64,000 nt of DNA, from assembly GCF_000218685.1 (NCBI RefSeq), contig NW_006763295.1:1720430-1784429 (forward strand), in the 5' to 3' direction. This document shows positions 43,813 through 56,400 of the stretch, in pieces (position 1 is the first letter of the stretch; each line of letters starts with the position of its first letter). Under the pieces are notes generated by a model. It saw only the letters and a program-made list of their open reading frames with translations. It was not told the origin of the DNA and ran no database searches. The DNA is from Serpula lacrymans var. lacrymans S7.9 (Eukaryota > Basidiomycota > Agaricomycetes > Boletales > Serpulaceae). A program made the position numbers and the translations under genes.

Positions 43813-46340
43813 ATGCCCTCTCAGCTTTCTCTCCCAACACTAGACAAACTCCGGGGTGTTGTTCCTCAAGACCTCGATGCCAACAAAGTAGCAGAAGAAT
43901 GGTTCGCGTCTTTCGCAGCAAACATGCAAGATGGGAGCGTCGATAACATCATCAACCTCCTCGTAGACGACGCATTCTGGCGCGACATGTTCACACTCAC
44001 ATGGAACTTGCGGACATTCCAGTCCACTCCCATTATCAAAAAGTTCCTTATCGATCAGCTTGCCACTTTCAAAGTCTCGTCGTTCAAGCTCAGGAAAGAT
44101 CTCGTCGGTTTGGAGCAGCCCTACCCGGACTTGGCATGGATCCAGGGTCTCTTTGATTTTGAAACCCACGTAGGCATTGCTTCAGGTGTATTCAGGCTCG
44201 TCCCATTGCCAGACGGCACTTGGAAAGCACACACGGTCCTCACGAACTTAGAAGATCTGAAGGGCTTCCCAGAACAAATCGGATTCCTACGCAACTCCCT
44301 CCCTAACCATGGTAAATGGGCTGAGCAACGAGCGCGTGAAAAAGAATTCATCGATGCGGAGCCTCAGGTCCTCGTGCTCGGTGGTGGTCAGAGTGGTCTT
44401 GAAATCGCGGCACGACTGAAAGCGCTTGGTTTGAGTGCTCTCGTTATAGAGAAGAACGAGAGGATAGGGGACAATTGGAGGAAGCGTTATGAGGCTTTGT
44501 GTCTTCACGATCCAGTTTGTGGGTTATCATTCCTCTACCTATGTTCCATTGATAACACGTTTAGACTTTCAGGGTATGACCATATGCCATACATCCCGTA
44601 CGTGTTTACCCGTAGTCAAATTTTAACTTTACCCTCAATCATGAAAAATCTTCCCAGCTTCCCACCGACTTGGCCTGTATACACGCCTGCATTAAAACTG
44701 GCAGATTGGCTCGAATCTTATGCCCAGTCTCTTGAACTCAATGTCTGGACTTCATCCCTCGTCACTGCCGTCGTTCCACTCTCGTCCTCCAAGTACAAGT
44801 GGCGCGTGAATGTGAAGCGCGCTGATGGGAGCGAACGAGTATTCCAGGTCAACCATGTCGTGTTCTGCTTGGGCATTGGGGGCAGCATCCCTCGTATACC
44901 GACGTACCCTGGCATAGTGTGTTATTAATCAAGCTCATGGAGAATGATGTTAATCGGGTACTTGCAGGACGAGTTCAAAGGGCAGGTCCTACATTCAATT
45001 TCTCATGGAAAAGCTCTCGATCACGCAGGGAAGAAGGTCGTGGTCGTCGGTTCATGTACATCTGGTAAGGGCATTTCTTCACCGGGTCCTTCAACAACTT
45101 ACTTATGCGTGAATAGCGCATGATATCTGTGCTGATTACTATGAACATGGAATTGGTGAGCCAAACTCCCATCTATGTTGCAACTAGCAATATATTGATC
45201 CCCATTCATTGCCTCAATTCAGACATCACCATGTGCCAACGCAGTCCTACGTACATCATGACTACAAAAGAAGGGTGTCCAAGGTTATTCCGTATGTCCT
45301 CTTTCATCGATCTCTCATCTTCTTCCTCTAATTATACCCTCGTAAGCATTATACTGGGAAGGCAGTCCACCCACAGATATCGCTGACAGAATCAACGCAT
45401 CATATCCGAACCACCTCCTTAAGTTCTTGCACCAGCGCGCAGTCAGGGACATAGCCGAAGCAGACAAGTACGCTCTTCCACCATAATGCTATATCTATCC
45501 ACCCCGAACTCTGAAATTCAACTTCTATAGAGAGCTGCTGGACGGTCTGCGTGCGCGTGGGTTCCAGCTCAGCATGGGCGAGGAAGACACAGGAATTCTC
45601 CTCCTAGCCTGGACCAAGGCTGGAGGGTACTACCTCGGTAAGCCCCTCCTCTCTGCACGACCAAAACATTGCCGCCCAACAGCTTACCCTCTCCTTCACA
45701 CCGACACAGATGTTGGCGCCTCGCAACTCATCGTCGACGGCAAGATCAAACTCAAAGCCGACAGTCCCATGTCGCGGTTCACCGCGTCTGGCCTCGAATT
45801 CGAGAACCGCTCCACGATCGATGCAGATGTGGTCATCTTCGCAACTGGGTGCGTGTTTTATCCCTAACCCAACCCAAACCAAATCGCCACCGCCATCACT
45901 CACATCCACCGCACAGATACTCCGACGCCTCCTCCGCCTACCGCCAAATCCTCGGCGACGAGCTTGGCAAGAAGCTGAACCCGATCTGGGGGCTCGACGC
46001 AGAGGGCGAGCTACAGTCTACATGGCGCGAAGTGGGTGCTGGGCTTGAAGGGATCTGGTGCATGATGGGTGCGTTTTTTTTTGTGTTATGGCGTTTTTCT
46101 CTCCACTGGCACTAATATATAATGATAATGATTGATGCATCTGCGACGCTCTTTCCATCTGTTCCCAACAACATTTGGCAGGTAACCTCGCGTTGTGCAG
46201 ATTCCACTCTAAACACCTCGCCCTTCGTACGTTCCCTTCCATCCATAATAGATAATGCTGATGCTGATACACCTCTCCCCCCTTCTTTGTGAACAGAAAT
46301 CAAAGCCAAAGAGGAAGGAATCTACGGCACGAAATACTAG
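43813..46340 (+). CDS. Flavin-containing monooxygenase with NTF2-like N-terminus
   Basis: Twelve exons (43813-44518, 44573-44597, 44658-44916, 44968-45064, 45117-45155, 45223-45291, 45347-45467, 45531-45637, 45710-45848, 45917-46068, 46182-46226, 46297-46340) give 600 residues. The first ~170 residues look like a SnoaL/NTF2-type cone (VAEEWFASFAANMQDGSVDN). The FAD dinucleotide-binding motif GGGQSG is at about residue 190. The substrate-side WYDHMPYIPFPPTWPVYTP, the NADPH-site region VVVVGSCTSAHDICADYYEH, the strand DITMCQRSPTYIMTTKEG and the C-terminal VVIFATGYSD follow. Such class-B-like enzymes use NADPH and O2 to oxygenate small molecules and include the YUCCA-like group; the substrate here is unknown. 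All splice phases agree. Confidence 0.9.
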
Positions 46341-47052
46341 AAGAGGAAAAAAAAGCACATCGTACACCCCCTGGCCTTACTTCAATTTTCAACCATACCA
46401 TGATTGCCCATCGTGTACTCTTGTTTTGCTTTTCCTTCTTTTGCTTTTCATGTAACTGCGACTGTAACTCAATCGAACTCATTCTACCTACCTGTAAAAC
46501 ACGTAAGGTGAAAAGTACCAGCATTCGCCTTCGAGTCAATGTCATGTCCTTCAGCTTCCAGTCGTTTCATCGCCACCACTGGCAAGCCTAACTGATATCA
46601 AATCAACACATGTCATAGCCGCTCACAAAACAACAAAACACAAAACTTCTAACATTTGAAAGTGCAACTACAATAAAACAACACGATTTCGGAAACCACC
46701 ACACTTCCTACACATTCATATAAAAACAAACACCATCGACCATCTACCATCACCGAGCAGACTACTAGCCATCATACACGGGCATACACGCCAAAACTTT
46801 GGATTCAGGACTGTACCTCTGGCAAAAAGATAACAATCACGTTGGAACTGCACATTCCCACTGACGAGGACGATCTTGAGAAAGGAGTCTTTGGAACTGG
46901 AGACAGCGAACGGAGTGAGAAATATAGTACATAGTACAGTAAGGGTCTTAATGATCTTGTTTAACAGCCCTTTTAGGAGACGATGCAGACGCTGACGCCG
47001 ACAGAAGGAAGAGGAGACTTGAGCAGAACTCGAATATAAGGTAATTAATTGT
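46341..47052. other. Intergenic, with possible 5' remnant of a kinase-like pseudogene
   Basis: Mostly A/C-rich, no repeats recognised. The stretch 46970-47040 (GGAGACGATGCAGACGCTGAC) encodes an Arg-rich run that could be the decayed first exon of the kinase-like remnant that follows. Confidence 0.35.
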
Positions 47053-47430
47053 ATGTACCGTGTCGGACCGATTCACGGTGTGTTCCAGGTACTGGATGAT
47101 AAAGACCAGGCAATTCTGGTCATGCTATTGTGTCAACTGTTTGACAGTCCACTCTTCGACACATATAGTGAAGTAGTCGACTGCCCTCGCCTGTTGCTTG
47201 TAGTGAGACATTCAAGGAAAGGCTTATTCATCAGGGTCTGCAATGCATTCAGTAACGTACGTATGGCCGATCGGTGTTCTTTGTCTTTACTATTCCATCC
47301 TGAAATATATCCAACGACTACGGAGATCAGTTTCATGATGGATGCAACCGTTCTATTCATCAATGCTTACCATCCTCAATACATTGACAAGAAACGTGGC
47401 TTCAATGGCCGGGCTATACCAATCTGTTAA
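47053..47430 (+). pseudogene. Kinase-like remnant, copy 3
   Basis: A degraded fragment of the family at 27029 and 49289: VFQVLDDKDQAILVMLLCQL aligns to the exon 2 segment with DEDQALLVMPLL, and FMMDATVLFINAYHPQYIDK aligns to the exon 4 segment MMDATPLYIDPYHPQDLDM. The HRD loop, the DFG and the whole C-lobe are lost. It is on the same strand as the intact copies, about 1.9 kb before copy 2. Confidence 0.75.
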
Positions 47431-47693
47431 TCTTCCATCTCGTTGATACTACAGTGGGCCATCGGGCGTAGTCTGAGTGTTTCGTATTTGACAGAATTAT
47501 ACCGTGGCGGTGAATTTGATGCCGCACTCCGTGTCCATTCAGTCCACTGCTACAAGATGCCGTCTTTGGTCGTTAACGGTTTCAGGCTTTGATATACATT
47601 TTATGTAGATAGTTGGGAAGCGGTCGTCGTATGTCGACTGCCTGCATGAGGTACTGCTTGTAAGCTTTGCATTACGGGATTGAAAAGAATAAA

Positions 47694-48637
47694 TTATTTA
47701 ACCTCACCCCTAGTATTTGATCCACCCACATTGATCGTGGGATTCGTAGTGGTCCCGGAACCCCGATTTACAATGCTTTGGAAAATGATAGTCTGGTTTA
47801 CAGTGACGTCGGATGTTCCAAGTTGACGCATGGGTATCGACTGTAAGACCTGAGCAAAATCTTGGACTTGTCCTAGGATTTGTTCATCGGTCTGATTTCC
47901 ATCAGCTGGTCGTGATCCCATATCAGCCCCATCGCCATCGCCATCGCCATCATTCTCATCTAAATCTGCATCTGAACACAAACACATAGGATGATTAAGT
48001 CTTTCCAAGTGAATTCCTGGGTAATCTCTCACCGCTCTGAGTAATAATATCTATAGCGGTGAAGAAGCTCGTTGTTATACTGATCTGTGATTCGCGATCT
48101 AGTGGAATCAAAGCTTTACGTTGTCAATAGATATAGTAGGTGATATTTGACTAACCTTCAGTGCTTTGCACTCTCATCATCATTATCTCATCTGAAGTGA
48201 TCTAGCTGACTATAAGCAGTGTGCTTACAATGTGCTCAGTCGCTTACTTTCGCAAAATTCAAGACAGCAAGACATTCTTCAGCAAAGCCACGATTTTGAT
48301 AGTACATTTTTATTATCTTTCGGGGGTCCCACTTGCTCGATCTATTATTCTCTCGCTCGAGATCAAGCGCAATGATGTTTAGTCTAAAGATGATATACAT
48401 TAAAACTGGGGATGGTAATTGAAACAATGTTCACCTTTCCATACGAACTTTTATCTTCTCAATATCCTTCCTTGTATCCAGTCTAGCCTCAGCAGAATAT
48501 CTTTGACATTGACGGAACACTTGAACTGATAACTTGTGGTATAATCGACCTTTCTCTAGATTAGAGCACTTTTTAACTGTTTCTGACAGTGTAGCGAGAG
48601 CAGCTACGAGATCGAATTCGGGCTCGTTGTTCTGCAT
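47694..48637 (-). CDS. Unknown five-exon gene, helical acidic protein
   Basis: Exons 48637-48435, 48383-48248, 48201-48156, 48113-48033 and 47971-47694 join in frame to 247 residues. The N-terminal ~110 residues are helical and charged (LVAALATLSETVKKCSNLEK, KDIEKIKVRMERLNIIALDL). They are followed by an aromatic-basic stretch KWDPRKIIKMYYQNRGFAEE, then a Gly/Asp microrepeat (GDGDGDGAD) and a polar tail ending GGSNTRGEVK. No signal peptide or membrane helix. The helical head recalls bundle domains found at the front of fungal NLR-like proteins, but no further domain is attached and the resemblance is weak. It may be a stand-alone adaptor or simply lineage-specific. Confidence 0.6.
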
Positions 48638-49288
48638 ATGTTGCGAGAGGAATGGGAGATATAGTATGTAATATAGCCCGATAGAAAGTCGTTGGAACGT
48701 GAATAGACTTGTCGCTGATTATGATTGAAAGATCCAGATGAGTGGACCCGGCGTAAATAAGCAGAAACAAACGCCAGCGGACTCCACGAGTCTCCATCTA
48801 TTTGAATACAAGACATGCTCGTGTAGGCTCACAAGGCATAAACGCTATGAGAAAAGCAATAGTCTGCATATAATTTGGAATGGCATGATAATCGTCTGTT
48901 GGTTAGGGGTCGGCCGAATAGCTGGTCAGACCTGTCTGTCTGAGAACCACTTAACTGGCTAAGAGCCTGCTGGAAAGGGATGCAAAGTCATTCGAAGCCT
49001 ACTTGCAGGATTATAACAGCCAAAAGCATACTAGATAGCGCGTGTGAAAGATAGATAGTACAAGCCTTTATTCTTGAGTTCCATTGGAATAGGAGAGCAG
49101 CAAGAGGGCCTCAGGACGAATAGAAAACGCATTGTTACATTTGCCCAGTCAGCCCCGCAGCGTCGGAGGTCTAACTTCGAGAATCCGCGACCCTTCGTGG
49201 GTCCATATTTACGTGAAATTGGTAACGAGCTAAATTTTGGGCCTCTAGGCAGGCTACTGTTGCGGGTTGCTGGACTGCAAGCTTCGCA
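48638..49288. other. Shared upstream region, partly copied with the kinase gene
   Basis: About 650 bp between divergent genes. The part from about 49160 to 49288 matches the upstream flank of kinase-like copy 1, for example CGCGACCCTTCGTGGGTCCA against CGCGACCTTCTATGGGTCCA. Nothing else recognised. Confidence 0.45.
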
Positions 49289-50670
49289 ATGCTTTCTCGT
49301 CGTCGCCAGCGTCAAGCTGAACGAGAAGGAAGGCAAGCACGGGAACAAGCGGAGCTCCAAGAACTAGCCTGTCAAGTGTTTGGATCGCCTCTGTCGACTA
49401 TCCCTGGAGCCATTGGTAATGCTGAACGTTGGTGGTGTCAGCAATATCAATGGTTGAAGGAAACTGGATATTTGTTGCGCCCGCGATACGCGCCTGGCTG
49501 GGTCCCTTCGTGGCAAGGTACCGAGAAGTGGTGGGCAGAGTGCGAAGACAGTCATGTGCCTATGGTACGTTACCTTGTCGCTTGTAGATTCACCAATAAC
49601 TAGCTATCTTTTAGATGGGTCATGTGCTCGATGCGACTCGGATGTCCGATGGAGTCTTTGTGACTTTGAAGCTAATCACAAAGTCTCGGCACCCCTATGA
49701 GATTGAAATTGGTCGTCTATTTTCGACCGAACCACTTGCCTCTGACCCTTCCAATTACTCTGTACCGATTTACGATGTGCTTAATGTGCCGGGTGACCAT
49801 GATCAGGCCCTCTTGGTCATGCCATTATTGCGGCCATTCCATCGCCCTCGCTTTGATACTTGCGGTGAAGTAGTATTTTTTTTTCGTCAGCTGTTTTTGG
49901 TAAGTAAACCTTGGAGCGCATAATGAAGCTTTGACGATCTTTACCCCAAAGGGGTTGCGATTTATTCACAAACAACATGTTGCTCATCGGTATGTTTTGT
50001 TCAGATAATCGTTTTATCATCCCTCACTGACCGCCAGTGACTGTATGGGCCCCAATGTTATGATGGATGCGACCCCTCTGTACATCGATCCTTATCATCC
50101 TCAAGATTTGGACATGAGACGTGACTTCAGTGGCAAGGCTAGATACTTCACTCGTACTGAGCGCCCACCAAAGTACTTTTTCATCGACTTTGGTATATCC
50201 CGCCGTTATGCCGCTGACAACAACGCTCCCCTGGAATACCCCATATGGGGAGGTGACAAGACTGTTCCCGAGTTTCAAAAGTCGGACGATGCTTGTAATC
50301 CGTTCCCCACAGACATCTATTATCTAGGAAATATGATTAGGGAAAACTTTCTTCTGGTGAGTTACTTGTCTGTTAATAAAAGGGACTGATTAAGCATGCT
50401 TTCTTTGTCGTTCAGACAAAACGCGGACTCGAGTTTATGTTACCTCTTGTGAAAGACATGGTACAAGATGACCCAGTAAAGCGGCCTACTATGGATGAAG
50501 TCGTTGCGCGCTTTAACGAGATCCTCAAGAAACTCAGCAGTTGGAAACTGCGATCACGCGTCATCTACAAGGAGGATAGTAACATCGAAAGCCTTTATCA
50601 TGGTGCTATCCACTGGACGCGTCGCATCAGCTATATAGTTAGGAGGGTATCAGCGATACCTGGATCCTGA
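49289..50670 (+). CDS. Protein kinase-like protein, copy 2
   Basis: Exons 49289-49564, 49615-49899, 49952-49989, 50038-50356 and 50416-50670 have the same lengths as copy 1, giving 390 residues. The lysine in FVTLKLI, HRDCMGPN and FIDFGIS are all kept. Differences from copy 1 are scattered single residues, mostly in exons 1 and 2 (for example REGRQAREQAEL and PSNYSVPIYDVLNVPGDHDQ); the kinase core is almost unchanged. This suggests recent duplication with both copies intact. Function unknown. Confidence 0.82.
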
Positions 50671-51633
50671 AACCCTTATACTGTATCGTTATACTTGTTT
50701 ACATCCACTTGTGAATCTATTCGAGGAACTGGATCCCTGGCCTCTGTGCACCGTGTCCTCAAAAGTTATTCAAGTAGCCAAGAGTCACAGCAGCATAAAG
50801 TGAACGTGTTGTTCATTCGCTTCAGAATCTCTCTTCGATCACTTAGGACGAGGGACATCGGACAAAACTGATCAGAGTCAGTTTCTATTTAGTAGCTTTA
50901 ATAGGTGAATACACTTGTAAGCTGACATTTCCGCCTTCCTGTTTATCCCTCTGGATTGGATCATTTCGTGTGTTGTATCAAGAGAATTTGTTGTATACAG
51001 TCTGAGATGCTGAACTCCCGAGTGAGAGCTTTGTCAAGGTTGGCCGCTACGAAGTTTAGAAACATATCATGAATTTTGGAGGATCAGTGCTTTTAAAAGA
51101 CTGTACCTTGTGTTGGAATAACTATGTCGAGTCTTGAGACAAGCTGGTACGGAAGGCGAGTAAGGGCCTGTTCGGCAGCCTCCGTTTCAAAACGAGAGCC
51201 GTTTGCAAACGCGCTCGTTTTGAACAACTCTCAGCACAAACAATATTTCTCACGCTATGTCACATTATGTTACACGCATTTCAGGATTGTGTAAGATAGG
51301 CGTCATCCACAACCGACGCCATCACATGACGTGATTTGGCTTGTGACCACTGGCGCGACGAGGCAAATTACCAACTTGAATTTTTATCATCTTTGCCACA
51401 AAAAATCTATCTCGTCTTTACATGGCACTATTTTCCTTAGTTCTTCTTACAGTATTATATTTGTATTTACTGAGGTTCAGCTTTTCTCTCAAACAAAAAA
51501 TCCTAAATAATTCATATCAAGCAAGAAGCGATAGCAACTTTGTTTGCCACCAAGTGTAACACTTTTCATCACATGATCACATGAGGCATCAAAGACCTAT
51601 CTTATCTCATCAGTACTCAGTAGTGTGACAAGC
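50671..51633. other. Intergenic, possible MITE end
   Basis: About 960 bp. At about 51166-51230 GGGCCTGTTCGGCAGCCTCC is followed by a short palindrome-prone run (CAAAACGAGAGCCGTTTGC, then GCTCGTTTTG), which resembles a terminal repeat of a small DNA element; a partner end was not found. No gene. Confidence 0.35.
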
Positions 51634-53451
51634 TCGATGATGAGAACTGCTGTTAGAAAACCACACACAAAACAAACTAACACAAAATCCTCCCAGATTC
51701 CACGGAACTTGTTTATGGGCTTTGCCTCCTAGAACAGTGGAGTGGTCTGGTTGTTCGTGGGGTGGTACGTATAAAGATCCTTCAAAGTAAAACCCAGAGA
51801 TGTATGGGTGTGGGTTTTGAGGAGGAGGGATAGTTGGAATATAGAAAGATAGGGGGCGTTGTGGCGAGTATAGACAAGCACTACCTTGCTAATTGTAGCA
51901 CAAGGTAGGTTTGAGAACAACAAGGATGACGAGGTGACGAGGTTCCCAGTGATAGCAGGCTCCTGACGCACAAACCGTAGTGCTCAGAAGGACTCTAATC
52001 GAAAGGGATGACAATGACTTCAAAAGTGGGAAGTGACGATAACAGCAGTTGACAGTGGTAGCAGTGGGAAGTGTTGTGACCACACTGGATCACAAGTAGT
52101 AGTGAGTAGTGAACTTGAGATTAGAGAGAAAGTCTGGATTCAAGTTCTTTGTTGTTTTTACAAGGTAAAATACAGGGGTTTATATAGTAAAAGAAAAGTA
52201 GGCTATGCACAGTATAGCTGTGCAAAAAGAATGAGAAAGAATATGAAGGAAGGAATGTACACTGACAAATCCTGCGTAGGTAGTACAGGATAAGATTGTC
52301 AAAAAAAGGAAAAGAAAGGGATAGAACAATGAATGCTGTGAGTAATGTCACAGGTTTGTACAGCCATAAAGTAAAGTCCAATAGCAAAAAGAGAGCAGGA
52401 AAATCATGATGTCATGGGAAGATGCAGTAAAAAAAGGGCAAGGCAAAACACTATCAGTATCAACACAGTTCCTTTATTGTCAGTCAGGCATTCTAAAAAA
52501 ATATGTGTCCATAAAAATGATTCAAAAATCAAAAATAATCGCACTGTAAATGAATGTTCTGCTGAAGAAAAAGAAACTGGAGCCACCGGTCCACCACCTA
52601 GTCCAAATCCGACAGTTCCATGGCCTTACCAATGGACTGGTTGTGTTGGACCACCTGATCAAACGAGGGAGGGAGAGGAGTAGTCCCAATTTGGAACAAG
52701 TAAGTCCCAGGCAGCGTGTGGTAGGTGTAGCTGTAGCGAAGACGATGGACAAAAGATAAGTGTACCCAAGTGAATGGGACAGCGATGAACATGGGCGACG
52801 CAAGGGGATGAACCTTCTCCAGCTCAAAAATTACCCACCCATGCTCCAACCAGGCAAGACGAGCGACCGATGTTTTGATAGTATATGATGGCAGATCGAC
52901 GTCATGAAGATGGACCTGTTGCCCTATTTGGACCGGCCGCCGGGGCTTTGCTGATATCAGCAGTGGCACGTGGTAGTCAACGGATTGGCGACGGAAGCGG
53001 ATAGGAAGTGGTGACATCCGAAATGGTGGGGGAGCAAAGAAGATGAGGAGGAGGAGGGTGGAGGTGACGAGGAGGTGAACTAAAATGGGGACCCAGAAAC
53101 GACTGTCGGGTGAGAATGAAAAGGAGAGGAAGGGGCCCATGGTGGGGCTAGGCAAAGGAAGGGGAGTAAGGGAAACGACAAAAGCGAGGGCGCAATGCAA
53201 TGTGTAGCCAGTGGCGACGCAAAAATTTGCCGAAATGCCGAAATGCGGAAAGTACCGAATGGAAAAGCAAAGGTGAGCGTGACTGGATTGCCTAATAGAG
53301 GTGGTGCTGATCAGCCACAAGTTCAAAAAGGGCAATATTAATTACTATTCCACGTGGCACTATGCCTGTGTGGCGCAAAGGCGAGTCTTTTTGAATATTT
53401 GCTTCATTCTTGACACCTTTCCATGCTACCAATCAACTTTGGTGCATGACA
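51634..53451 (-). repeat. LTR-B copy d, uninterrupted, 1.8 kb
   Basis: The uninterrupted reference copy: plus strand from CGATGATGAGAACTGC near 51637 to GGTGCATGACA at 53451. It carries the 245-codon minus-strand open frame at 53335-52598. The right end abuts Gypsy pol sequence in mid-frame (retropepsin region), while the left flank is not Gypsy, so a deletion or rearrangement accompanied or followed insertion. Confidence 0.8.
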
Positions 53452-56400
53452 CCGTCCCTCTTGACGCCGCAGGAGCTGATGGTCGATCCCAGAAAGTAAC
53501 GCACTATGTCACCCTTCACATCAATGTGAAAGGGAAAGAACATTTGATAGATGTCATCGTAGCATCACTACTTTCACCGCACATACTGCTTGGATACGAC
53601 TGGTTGATACTTACCAATCCAACAATTGATTGGTGGGCCAACAAGGTTACCTTCCCTGCCGATGATCCGGAGTATCATCCTAAAGAAGGGGATAAAATCC
53701 TAGCCGTCAATCTTGAAACACAAATCATGGAGATAACACAGCTAGAATTGAATGCTTTTGCCACTAAAAGTCAACAAATAGCTGAATCCTCCGAAAAGGC
53801 AAAGTCAAAACTCACCTTCCGAGATGTCGTTCCTCCAATCTACCATGAATTTGAACCCGTTTTCACCAAAGAATCATTTGACAAACTTCCCCCAAAACGT
53901 CCTTGGGGACCATGCAATTGAGTTAGTACCCGAGGCTAATGGTCTTGACTGCAAAATGTACCCTCTTAGCCGAGATGAACAACACCATCTAGACAAATTC
54001 CTTAACAAAAACCTAACAAGTGGACGGATCCGAGTATCTAAATCACCCTACGCATCACCATTCTTCTTTATCAAAAAGAAAGATGGTTCACTACGCCCTG
54101 TCCAAGACTGTTGCAAGCTGAATGAGCTTACCATAAAGAATCGCTACACCCTCCCCCTCATATCCGAACTCATTGATAAACTCAAAGGTGCCAACTACTT
54201 CACGAAACTAGACGTACGATGGGGGTACAACAATGTCCGAATCTAAGAAGGAGACAAACACAAGGCCGCTTTCAGGACCAATCGCGGCCTGTTTGAACCC
54301 CTTGTTATGTTTTTTGGACTTACCAACTCGCCAGCGACCTTCCAGACCATGATAGATCACCTCCTAAGAGAACTAATCATGGAAGGAAAAGTTATTGTAT
54401 ATTTAGACGATATTATGATCTTCACGGAAACACTTGAGGAACATCGCCAAATAGTCACCAAAGTCCTCCGTATCCTGCAACAAAACCAGTTGTATCTTAA
54501 ACCGGAAAAATGCGAATTTGAGAAACAGGAAGTCGAGTACTTAGGCATGATCATCTCCAAAGACACTATCCGTATGGATCCATTAAAAGTTGCAGCGGTC
54601 GCTGACTGGCCTGCACCAAAGAATAAAAGAGAACTCCAATCATTCTTAGGGTTCTCCAACTTCTATCGACGATTTGTCAAAGACTACGGACGAATTGCGA
54701 AACCACTCACTGTGCTCACCGGAAAAGTTGACTGGACCTGGAAAGACGAACAAGAGACATCTTTTGAAACATTGAAGAAAACACTTACTACTGCTCCCAC
54801 CCTCGCAATACCAAATGATGACGACCCGTTCAAACTAGAAACTGACACCTCTGACTTCACTGTAGGAGCCGTCCTATCCCAGAAACAAAACGATAAATTC
54901 AGACCCATAGCATTCCTCTCAAAAGCTCTTACCCCTGCAGAACAAAACTATGAAATTTACGATAAAGAGATGCTCGCAGTCATGACGGTGCTAGATGAAT
55001 GGCGACATCACCTTGTAGGATCGAAACACCCCTTCACTATCTTCACAGACCACCAAAACCTCCTTTACTTCCGTCAACCTCAGAAATACAATCGACGCCA
55101 AGCTTGATGGTCGTCTCAGCTTGCAGATTATAATTTCAAAATGGAACACGTCAAAGGAAATCAAAATACAAAGGCTGACCTGTTAAGCAGACGAATCAAT
55201 TATCCTAAAGGCACAAACAATAACGAGAATCAGACACTTCTCCCGGACGTATATTTTGAAGTACTTGACACCAACGAAGGATACCTACCGGATATACGTC
55301 GAAGCTTCCAGAAACAAGACGACATAGTAAAGAAGAACTTGAAAGAGAAGCCAGATACCTGGAAGATGAAGGATAGGATTGTCTGGGTCAAAAGAGAATC
55401 TGCGATGAGTTCCTACCTGATCCCATTGGTTGACCGCGTATACGTTCCCCGAAACCACAAATTACGGGCGCAAATATTGAAAGATTATCACGACGAAGTT
55501 TTGGCTGGACACCCAGGAGAAAGAACAATGTTTGAACGAGTAAACTGAGAGCTCTGGTGGCCGAGTCTTTGTACAGATATCAGACGATATGTACGAGGGT
55601 GCGAGAGTTGTCAACGCACCAAGGCACATCGGACAAAGCCTAACGCCCCTCTACACCCAAACCCAATACCAGATCGGCCTTGGCAGATTATCACCACCGA
55701 TCTCATAGGCGCATTACCGGAGTCCAAGGGCTACACCGCCGTTCAGGTCTTTGTTGACAGATTTAGCAAAATGGCCCATTTTGTCCCTACTTTTGTCACC
55801 CCCGACTCTGCCGGTTACGCACGTCAACTCCGAGACAATGTAATATGACTCCACGGAATCCCTGATGAGATCATCTCGGATTGAGGTCCTCAATTCATGT
55901 CTCGATTTCAAAAGACTTTTATGATTTAATGGGGATAACAACAGGCCTCTCTACAGGCTACCACCCTCAAACAGACGGACAGTCCGAATGGATCAACCAG
56001 GATCTAGAGCACTACCTTCGCGTTTTCATAAATCATCAACAAAATGATTGGGCAGACTGGCTTTCCATCGCTGACTTTACATACAACAACCATCTCCACA
56101 CCGCAACGAATCAAACACCATTCTTTTTGAACTACGGACTACACCCAAGAACAAATATCACCACCACACCATCCCCTCAATCCGCTTCTGCGACAGAATT
56201 TGGCGAACAGATGAAAAAACTCCACGACATCACGAAATCTTCCCTTCTCTTAGCAAAGGATAATCTAAGAAAATATTACGACCGTAAGAAATCCCCCTCC
56301 GGAGAATATCAAGTTGGCGACAAAGTCTGGTTAGAAGGACATAACATCACAACGGATAGACCAATGAAGAAATTAGATGATAAACGCTTCGGGCCTTTCA

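Noticed and set aside
48638..49030. Upstream exon of the 47694 gene
   Set aside because: Frames at 48573-48816 do not splice in phase to a plausible head; the ATG at 48637 already gives a coherent start.
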